Shown: one piece after another, positions 22,451 to 27,710 of the stretch
Numbering within the stretch: position 1 is the stretch's first letter
How the letters are laid out: each line of letters starts with the position of its first letter
Source of the DNA: Microcaldota archaeon
Lineage (GTDB): Archaea > Micrarchaeota > Micrarchaeia > Micrarchaeales > CABMGC01
DNA: 27,710 nt
Assembly (NCBI GenBank): GCA_028866785.1
Contig: JAGWHN010000013.1
Span: forward strand, 1 to 27,710
Direction of reading: 5' to 3'
Translations under genes and position numbers: made by a program
The notes under the pieces: generated by a model
What the model was told of the DNA's origin: nothing
Databases searched by the model: none
What the model saw: the letters and a program-made list of their open reading frames with translations, nothing else

Positions 22451-22606
22451 TTAAACTGCTGCAAAGTGGTCAAGCACAAGTATGACTACTGCAAAGAGCG
22501 CGATTATGATAAGCACCAACCTTGCATTCATGAGCGGGCCCTTTGAAGGCGCATCGTACATGCTCATTACTCCTGCCTGGTTCTGTGGTGTTGATATTCC
22601 TGCCAT
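22451..22606 (-). CDS. Sec61-beta (SecG-like) translocon subunit, 51 aa
   Basis: This short gene encodes a cytoplasmic N-terminus with QAGVMSMYDAPSKGP, then a single C-terminal transmembrane helix (LVLIIIALFAVVILVLDHF). That layout, with an AG-x-M-x-x-Y/F-D motif before a Pro and one tail anchor, is characteristic of archaeal Sec61-beta, the small subunit of the SecYEbeta protein-conducting channel. Length (51 aa) is normal. A TATA-like ctttaaataattt at 22631-22643 lies about 25-37 nt before ATG 22606 and overlaps the end of the upstream membrane-protein gene. A different tail-anchored small protein is the alternative. Confidence 0.75.
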   Translation of the reverse strand: MAGISTPQNQAGVMSMYDAPSKGPLMNARLVLIIIALFAVVILVLDHFAAV

Positions 22607-22632
22607 GTAAACGCATATCCTAGACTGGGAAA

Positions 22633-23133
22633 TTATTTAAAGGCTTCACTGCGTCTTTTGCCAAAATATCCGCCAATCAAACCCGATAGAGTTGAAATCG
22701 AGAGCAGAGTAATTGGGATATGGGTTATTGGCGAATGATCGCCTGACAGCGTCGCAATCAATGTTAAAAAGACAATGAAACCGATTAACCCTCCAAAAAA
22801 GCCAAGCACGGCACCGAAGAATATTCGCTTTTGCAGGAACCCGGGAATTCCTCCTACCATTATGAAAAAGAGCGCGGTGAGCCCGTAGAGAACGTTGGTT
22901 GTGGAAGGGATTCCTGAAAATGCAAGCAAAAGCACAAGTATGAAATCCACAATGATCGAGATTATGACAATACCTACGAGCATTAGAAAAATCTTTACAG
23001 CAGAGGAGGAGTTTTGACTTATGCGCTGGCCTATTGCGGGATTTCCACTGTTTGCACTAACAGCTTCGCCCAGATTGAGCTTTGAATTGTTTTTTAGGAT
23101 AGGCACTTCTACAGGATTTTCTTTATGCGACAT
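22633..23133 (-). CDS. Four-helix membrane protein of unknown function
   Basis: The 166-aa protein has a hydrophilic N-terminus of about 45 residues (Asn/Ser-rich), four predicted transmembrane helices (about 46-72, 82-98, 104-127, 142-158) with Gly-rich turns (GAVLGFFGGLIG, GLIGGYFG), and a short basic tail (GKRRSEAFK). The helix pairs look alike and might be an internal duplication. I recognise no family. The TATA-like atttaaataattc at 23157-23170 supports ATG 23133. It lies directly upstream of the Sec61-beta-like gene. Confidence 0.7.
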   Translation of the reverse strand: MSHKENPVEVPILKNNSKLNLGEAVSANSGNPAIGQRISQNSSSAVKIFLMLVGIVIISIIVDFILVLLLAFSGIPSTTNVLYGLTALFFIMVGGIPGFLQKRIFFGAVLGFFGGLIGFIVFLTLIATLSGDHSPITHIPITLLSISTLSGLIGGYFGKRRSEAFK

Positions 23134-23234
23134 CTAAACATAGGAACTTTATTGAAGAATTATTTAAATCATGCGGCACATACGCACACCCACAAAAAGT
23201 ATAAATAACTCCGGGCAGCTTTGAATCTGATTTA

Positions 23235-23609
23235 ATGGAGAGAATCCCGCTCAAGGTTGACTTCAAGTACATGGCCCAGGACATAAGAGGCACCGAATAT
23301 CTGCTCCTCGACCTGCTTGCAACAAGAAGAGGCTACGAAACTGTGGAGCTTGGCTGGGGAAAGAGTTCCCTCCACAAGTCCCTCGCCGCATACACACTGG
23401 ATCAAAAGGCACTGATTAGTGTAGGTGAAAAATATGTTGAGATCACGGGATACGGAGAAAAGGTCTATGGGTTAATAGAGGCGGATAAGGAGCTTAAGAG
23501 AAATCTGGTCTCCAGCGCCCTGCTGTTCCTCCTGGCGGAAGGCATCCCAAGACCGCAAGAGCTGGGCACGAACCTAAACCAGGCAGTCGAGGTCATAATT
23601 AGGAATTAG
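23235..23609 (+). CDS. Hypothetical 124-aa protein, possibly winged-helix
   Basis: This small soluble protein has alternating helices and a short strand pair: YLLLDLLATRRGY, then SLHKSLAAYTLDQKALISVGEKYVEITGYGEKVYGLI, which reads like the recognition helix and wing of a winged-helix domain (L..kgLI.v....ie.T..G..vy). The C-terminal helix (NLVSSALLFLLAEG) may mediate dimerisation. No metal or catalytic motif is evident. A good TATA box (gtataaataac at about 23198-23208) lies 27-37 nt before ATG 23235. It converges on the chorismate mutase gene, with stops one base apart. Confidence 0.65.
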   Translation: MERIPLKVDFKYMAQDIRGTEYLLLDLLATRRGYETVELGWGKSSLHKSLAAYTLDQKALISVGEKYVEITGYGEKVYGLIEADKELKRNLVSSALLFLLAEGIPRPQELGTNLNQAVEVIIRN

Positions 23610-23610
23610 C

Positions 23611-24315
23611 CTACTCGGATTTATTTTTCGCTCCGAGCGCCTGAAGGTAAATTACCTCCGAGTCAACCGTCTTTTCTATCAGCCACCTGAATATCTGCTC
23701 AATTGGATTTTGGGGAAGTTCGTACCTTGCCGCTATCTGCACCGCCTTTTCGACAACCGCATTTTCCCTGCCAGAATCCCTAAGCGTCTCCTTCAGCCGC
23801 TCCACGTCGATTTGGCCGGAATAAATTTCAGGGTTGCTGCGGTACTTTGCCTGCGCGACAAAAAGGCTGATTCCGGTCACCCTCTCATTCATAAGCCCGA
23901 GTATTTCCGTATCCTTCAAGGCAGCCTGCCAATATGTTGTGGGATCGTCGCCAGCCATGCAAATTTCCGGCAAAACGGAACGATAGAATCCGACCAGCTC
24001 CTCCTTGATCGGGATCCTCATCTCAAGAACGTCTGTTTTTGGGACAACCCTTTTCACCAGGCTTTTTGGGAGCAGCTCCTTTTCCGTAAGTGGGTGCTGG
24101 TCTTTGTACTCAAACCTCCCGCCTATTGCCTGCGATGACTCGAGACTTAAAATCGAGAGGTCAAGCAGTGATATGCCCCGCTTGCCTTCTATTGCTATAG
24201 CATCCTTCAAGTATATTGGCTCATTTAGGCTCAGCCTTGAGCGGTCCTTGAGCGCGCTGACAGTCAACTCGGTGAGCTGGTCAAGCCTGACTCTTATCTC
24301 CTTGAGCGACTCCAT
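23611..24315 (-). CDS. AroQ-fold chorismate mutase, eukaryotic-like
   Basis: The 234-aa all-helical protein opens with LKEIRVRLDQLTELTVSALK, the first AroQ helix with Arg8. Its C-terminal half (about 131-227: LKDTEILGLMNERV, FVAQAKYRS, VVEKAVQIAARY, TVDSEVIYLQAL) follows the pattern of yeast and plant chorismate mutases, including the FVAxAK stretch whose Lys (here 157) is catalytic. Chorismate to prephenate is the reaction, feeding Phe/Tyr synthesis. Arg145 is one residue off the gapless alignment with the yeast catalytic Arg, so residue mapping is tentative. ATG 24315 follows a TATA-like gcttaaatagc near 24337-24347. The pathway partner aroA lies at 11200-12516. Confidence 0.65.
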   Translation of the reverse strand: MESLKEIRVRLDQLTELTVSALKDRSRLSLNEPIYLKDAIAIEGKRGISLLDLSILSLESSQAIGGRFEYKDQHPLTEKELLPKSLVKRVVPKTDVLEMRIPIKEELVGFYRSVLPEICMAGDDPTTYWQAALKDTEILGLMNERVTGISLFVAQAKYRSNPEIYSGQIDVERLKETLRDSGRENAVVEKAVQIAARYELPQNPIEQIFRWLIEKTVDSEVIYLQALGAKNKSE

Positions 24316-24419
24316 CAAGGCTCAAATGACGCTTGAGGCTATTTAAGCATTACTTGGGATTTGTATTGCAAACACGTCACTTATTTAAATCTCGTATGAT
24401 AAAAAAATAAGTTGAATTT

Positions 24420-25748
24420 ATGGCAAGGCTGCAAAGCGCGATGGAGTACCTTATGACCTATGGATGGGCCATTTTGATCATAGCGGTGGTTCTTGGCGCA
24501 CTCTACAGTCTTGGAGTATTCAACGGAAACGGCTTAAGCGTTTCGTCTTCGTGCTTTTCTTCTGCCGGATTCCTCTGCCAAAACCCGATAATAAACACAT
24601 CGGGATACCTCGGGATAAAGTTCGGGCAGATTGGGACAAGCTCCATCACGATAACGGGTCTTGCGTGCACTGCAAATGTCTCTGCCCCCCTTTCCACTCA
24701 GAGCGCAAACATCTCTGTCACCTCGGGAGCCACTGTGCCAATTGCATTTCACTGCCCGCTCTCATCTAATTCCTTTGGGACGGGATTCAAAGGATACCTC
24801 TGGCTTGTCTATTCAACCCCGACACAAACGGGGATTGTCGACAGAATTGCGTTAGTAACCGCAAAGGTGTCAACGATGGGGAACGTTGCCACGTCCACAA
24901 CAACTACATCGGTGGTAACGACTTCAACAACCACATCGTCTACGACGACAAGCATCATAGTATTTGCAGCAACCTGTGGGGGGACCTTGACGAGCAGCAA
25001 CGGCAATGACATCTGCACATTTACGTCCAATGGCATGTTTACTGTGGCGGGCACGACCGGAAACGTCGCAGTGCTCGTGGTGGCTGGCGGAGGAGGAGCA
25101 GGATACTCCACAGGTTCATGGGCAGGCGCCGGAGGGGCAGGCGGATTTATTGAGAATGATAATTTTGCGGTGAGCATCCAAACTTATAATGTGATTGTAG
25201 GAGGCGGCGGACCTGGAGGCGTAGGATTTACGTCCTCCTCCGCTTCTGACGGGGGCAATAGCGTATTTAGCACGATAAACGCGATCGGAGGGGGAGGGGG
25301 AGGAGGTTCTTACTGCTGCAATTTCCCAGGGGCAGGGGCGTCTGGAGGATCTGGAGGAGGCGCAGGGCCTAGTGTTTATGGCGGGACTGCCGGTTCAGGG
25401 ACAGTAGGACAAGGAAACAATGGAGGAGGTGACAGTAGTGGCTCAGGAGGGGCAGGAGGAGGAGGGGCAGGAGGAGTCGGAGGCAACGGAAGGGGAGGCA
25501 ATGGGGGAATAGGCCTGCAAAGCAGTCTTTCCGGTTCGCTTAAGTATTATGCGGGCGGCGGGGGCGGTGGAGGCAGCCCTAACGGATCTGGAGGCCTTGG
25601 CGGAGGAGGCGATGGCGGAGCTGCAGCAGCCGGAACTCCAAACACTGGAGGGGGAGGAGGAGGCGGTGGCGCTGGCGGCCCTGGAGGAAACGGTGGGTCG
25701 GGAATAGTTATAATCGTATACAATTCGCTTGGGAATGGAACCCCGTAG
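24420..25748 (+). CDS. Pilin-anchored glycine-rich surface protein (third copy, shorter)
   Basis: The 442-aa protein has the same plan as the genes at 1-1665 and 4466-6625: a class III signal sequence (MARLQSAMEYLMTYGW) and hydrophobic helix, a Cys-containing pilin-like head (about 40-150), a Thr/Ser linker (about 155-182), then a Gly-rich domain (about 222-432) with VNVIVGGGGPGG-like turns (actual: VIVGGGGPGG) and long GGGGGGG runs, ending IVIIVYNSLGNGTP. It lacks the Ig-like and B-repeat modules. The start of the Gly-rich part (FTSNGMFTVAGTTGNVAVLVVAGGG) resembles the Gly-rich domains of phage tail adhesins. A TATA-like acttatttaaatctc near 24379-24393 precedes ATG 24420. Likely a surface or pilus component. 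Confidence 0.82.
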   Translation: MARLQSAMEYLMTYGWAILIIAVVLGALYSLGVFNGNGLSVSSSCFSSAGFLCQNPIINTSGYLGIKFGQIGTSSITITGLACTANVSAPLSTQSANISVTSGATVPIAFHCPLSSNSFGTGFKGYLWLVYSTPTQTGIVDRIALVTAKVSTMGNVATSTTTTSVVTTSTTTSSTTTSIIVFAATCGGTLTSSNGNDICTFTSNGMFTVAGTTGNVAVLVVAGGGGAGYSTGSWAGAGGAGGFIENDNFAVSIQTYNVIVGGGGPGGVGFTSSSASDGGNSVFSTINAIGGGGGGGSYCCNFPGAGASGGSGGGAGPSVYGGTAGSGTVGQGNNGGGDSSGSGGAGGGGAGGVGGNGRGGNGGIGLQSSLSGSLKYYAGGGGGGGSPNGSGGLGGGGDGGAAAAGTPNTGGGGGGGGAGGPGGNGGSGIVIIVYNSLGNGTP

Positions 25749-25769
25749 TAATTTGCATTTCTGCAGAAA

Positions 25770-27494
25770 TCAGTTTGGGCTTGGCGTCTTGTTCTCGCAT
25801 TCCTTCTTTATCTTTTCTATGAAATCTTCTACCTTGACCCCGAATTTCTGGGCGCCGCTTCTTGCCCTAACGGCAATTGTGTTTGCATCTTGCTCCTTTT
25901 GGCCAACAATTAGCATGTACGGGATCTTCATTAACTGCGCCTCGCGGATCTTGTACTCAAGCGTCTTGTCGGAAATGTCAACATCAACCCGCATCCCAGA
26001 TTCCTTTAACTGGGCATAAACTCCCTTGGCGTATTCGTTTGCGCCCTCCGAAATCGCAATCACTTTTGCCTGCACGGGTGCAAGCCAGGTAGGGAACTTG
26101 CCTTGATAGTGCTCGATCATCACTGCCATGAATCTCTCAAGCGATCCGAAGATTGCCCTATGCAAAACTATCGGGGTGTGCTCCTTTCCGTCCTCGCCAA
26201 CATATGCAAGCCTGAATCGCTTTGGCATCTGCATGTCGACCTGAATTGTTCCGCACTGCCACTCCCTGCCCATTGAGTCCTTTATCTCAACCTCAATCTT
26301 TGGGCCATAGAATGCGCCCTCCTTTTCTTTTATCTGGTACTTTAGCTTCTTTGCATCAGCTGCATTGATCAACACATCCGTGGCCATTTTCCATTCTTCA
26401 TCAGTTCCCATGTGGCTATCAGGCATGGTCGAGATTTTTATCTTATGGGACATTCCAAAGACGCCGTACATCCTCTCCATAAGCTCGAGTATCTCCTTGA
26501 TCTGGTCGACAACGCCCTCAGGGGTTGTGAAGATGTGTGCATCGTCCTGGCTGAAAACCTTTACCCTCAGCAGGCCGCTTGCGACCCCACTAAGCTCGTT
26601 TCTGTAAACATTGTCAACCGTAGCAAACTTGACCGGAAGGTCGCGATAGCTCCACTTTCTCGACCTGTAAATAAGGAATGTGGCAGGGCAGTTCATAGGC
26701 TTTAGGCCAAATTCCTCTTCCCCGAGCTTTGTGAGGAACATGTCCTCGAGATAGTGCTCGGAGTGACCGCTTATCCCCCAAAGCGCCGTGTTTGCAAGTG
26801 CGGGGGTGCTGATCTCCTGGTAGTTCAATTTCAAAAGCTCCGAGCGGATGTAGCTGATTAGGAGGTTCCTTAGTATCAGTCCATTGTTGTGCCAGTGGAC
26901 CATTCCCGGAGAAACTTCTTGGAATGAAAACAGATCAAGCCTCTCCCCGATTATCCTGTGGTCAGTTTCAGGGAGGCCTGCAAAATCGCTCTTTCTGATT
27001 CGCGCGAACATCTCATCCTCAGAGATCTTTCTTGTTTCTTTCACCGCCTTTTTGTCAACAATCGCTTCGGCTGCTGACTTTGGGAGATTGGAGTAGCTTC
27101 GGGACTGCTCTGCAAGCGGATGCGCCTTGACCTTGAGCGAGTACTGCTTTGTCCAGCCGAACGGGGATTTGTGTACCACGATTCCCAAGTTCTTTGCATC
27201 CGCCTCAAAAGCTCTGAGCACTGAAATTGCAATATCTGGCTTTGCGAGATTGCTGCTTAGATGCGCGAATGGATAAATAAGAATCGTGTTCTTGCCAAGA
27301 TTTGTTAGGAACTTCTTTAACTCAGTGACGGCTTGCTGGGCAATTTTCTCATCATCCCCTTTTTCAACAGTTGTGAACAGGACGACTATGTCCTCATAGC
27401 GCTCCTTTTTCTTCTCCGCATCCTCGGCTAGCGCTATCTCCTTCTTGATTGGCTCGTACTCAATAAACTCTACGTGCTGCTGGAGGATCTTCAT
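25770..27494 (-). CDS. thrS: Threonyl-tRNA synthetase, archaeal type
   Basis: The 574-aa enzyme has an N-terminal archaeal editing-type domain (MKILQQHVEFIEYEP, residues about 1-140; D-aminoacyl-tRNA deacylase-like fold that clears Ser-tRNA-Thr) in place of the bacterial N1/N2 domains. The class II core follows, with zinc ligands at MNCPATF, DDAHIF and VLHRAIFG; motif 2 is VYRNELSGVASGLLRVKVF and motif 3 is GSLERFMAVMIEHY. The C-terminal anticodon-binding domain spans about 465-565 (KVIAISEGANEYAKGVY). Length is close to normal for archaea. It stands alone, 21 bases from the convergent surface-protein gene. Confidence 0.93.
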   Translation of the reverse strand: MKILQQHVEFIEYEPIKKEIALAEDAEKKKERYEDIVVLFTTVEKGDDEKIAQQAVTELKKFLTNLGKNTILIYPFAHLSSNLAKPDIAISVLRAFEADAKNLGIVVHKSPFGWTKQYSLKVKAHPLAEQSRSYSNLPKSAAEAIVDKKAVKETRKISEDEMFARIRKSDFAGLPETDHRIIGERLDLFSFQEVSPGMVHWHNNGLILRNLLISYIRSELLKLNYQEISTPALANTALWGISGHSEHYLEDMFLTKLGEEEFGLKPMNCPATFLIYRSRKWSYRDLPVKFATVDNVYRNELSGVASGLLRVKVFSQDDAHIFTTPEGVVDQIKEILELMERMYGVFGMSHKIKISTMPDSHMGTDEEWKMATDVLINAADAKKLKYQIKEKEGAFYGPKIEVEIKDSMGREWQCGTIQVDMQMPKRFRLAYVGEDGKEHTPIVLHRAIFGSLERFMAVMIEHYQGKFPTWLAPVQAKVIAISEGANEYAKGVYAQLKESGMRVDVDISDKTLEYKIREAQLMKIPYMLIVGQKEQDANTIAVRARSGAQKFGVKVEDFIEKIKKECENKTPSPN

Positions 27495-27567
27495 CCAAAT
27501 AACCTAGACTAGTCTCTATTGTTAATAGCAGGTATAAATAATTATATAGCAGCATAGAGCTGAGTCA

Positions 27568-27710
27568 ATGAACCACTCAAGGATTCTCATTCTTTCTGCG
27601 GCAATAATCTTTGCGGTTGCGGCAGCCATTTTGATCTTCTCAGCGCATTTGCCCGCAGCCAATTACACCCGTTTTGAGATTGCCGGAAACAGCTTTGGGA
27701 TAACTTATCT
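27568..27710 (+). CDS. Secreted or membrane protein, 5' part only
   Basis: An open frame from ATG 27568 runs off the right edge. It encodes a signal peptide or N-terminal anchor (ILILSAAIIFAVAAAILIFS) followed by AHLPAANYTRFEIAGNSFG. A TATA-like gtataaataattatata at 27532-27548 lies about 25-35 nt upstream. The 47 codons seen are too few to assign a family. Confidence 0.6.
   Translation, partial: MNHSRILILSAAIIFAVAAAILIFSAHLPAANYTRFEIAGNSFGITY

Overview
The window looks archaeal, most likely a small-genome DPANN lineage of the Micrarchaeota/ARMAN type. The support is class III (prepilin-type) signal sequences, archaeal-type AspRS, ArgRS and ThrRS, Alba, a Sec61-beta-like protein, a UbiA lipid prenyltransferase, TATA boxes about 25-30 nt from start codons (leaderless genes), GGTGA-type Shine-Dalgarno sites inside operons, and a tRNA-Arg(CCU) gene whose T-loop carries a 13-nt insert that reads as an intron. 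The lineage is inferred, not proven.

Layout. 1-6625: two paralogous pilin-anchored, glycine-rich surface proteins (the first runs off the left edge), with a UbiA prenyltransferase and a secreted Lon-type (S16) protease between them. 6664-11046: AspRS, a CBS-pair protein, a sugar nucleotidyltransferase, Alba, a short RuvC/RNase H-fold protein, and a membrane-anchored thioredoxin-fold protein lacking its CXXC. 11058-11145: intron-containing tRNA-Arg. 11200-12516: EPSP synthase (aroA). 12521-about 20420: a markedly AT-rich island. 20532-27710: NAD(P)HX dehydratase, an AbrB/winged-helix regulator, an unlisted Sec61-beta-like gene, a four-helix membrane protein, an unknown 124-aa protein, a eukaryotic-like AroQ chorismate mutase, a third pilin/glycine-rich protein, ThrRS, and the start of a secreted protein.

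The main discovery candidate is in the AT-rich island. It is a four-gene minus-strand operon (16613 down to 12521) that looks like a thiazole/oxazole-modified RiPP (TOMM) pathway. In transcription order it holds a 46-aa precursor peptide ending in a QSCSCGGS core and a basic tail (16473-16613), two divergent SagB-type flavin dehydrogenases, and a YcaO cyclodehydratase with an N-terminal Cys-rich partner-like region and a C-terminal PHPFA. The two SagB copies appear to have kept complementary halves of the nitroreductase FMN site, which suggests an obligate heterodimer. ArgRS is divergent from the operon, followed by a P-loop nucleotide kinase-like gene and an APH-fold kinase, all in the same AT-rich DNA. 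No exporter or leader peptidase is visible.

The model is that the ribosomal peptide is cyclised at Cys/Ser by YcaO and oxidised to azoles by the SagB pair. Whether ArgRS and the kinases are immunity or tailoring functions, or only neighbours, cannot be decided from this window.
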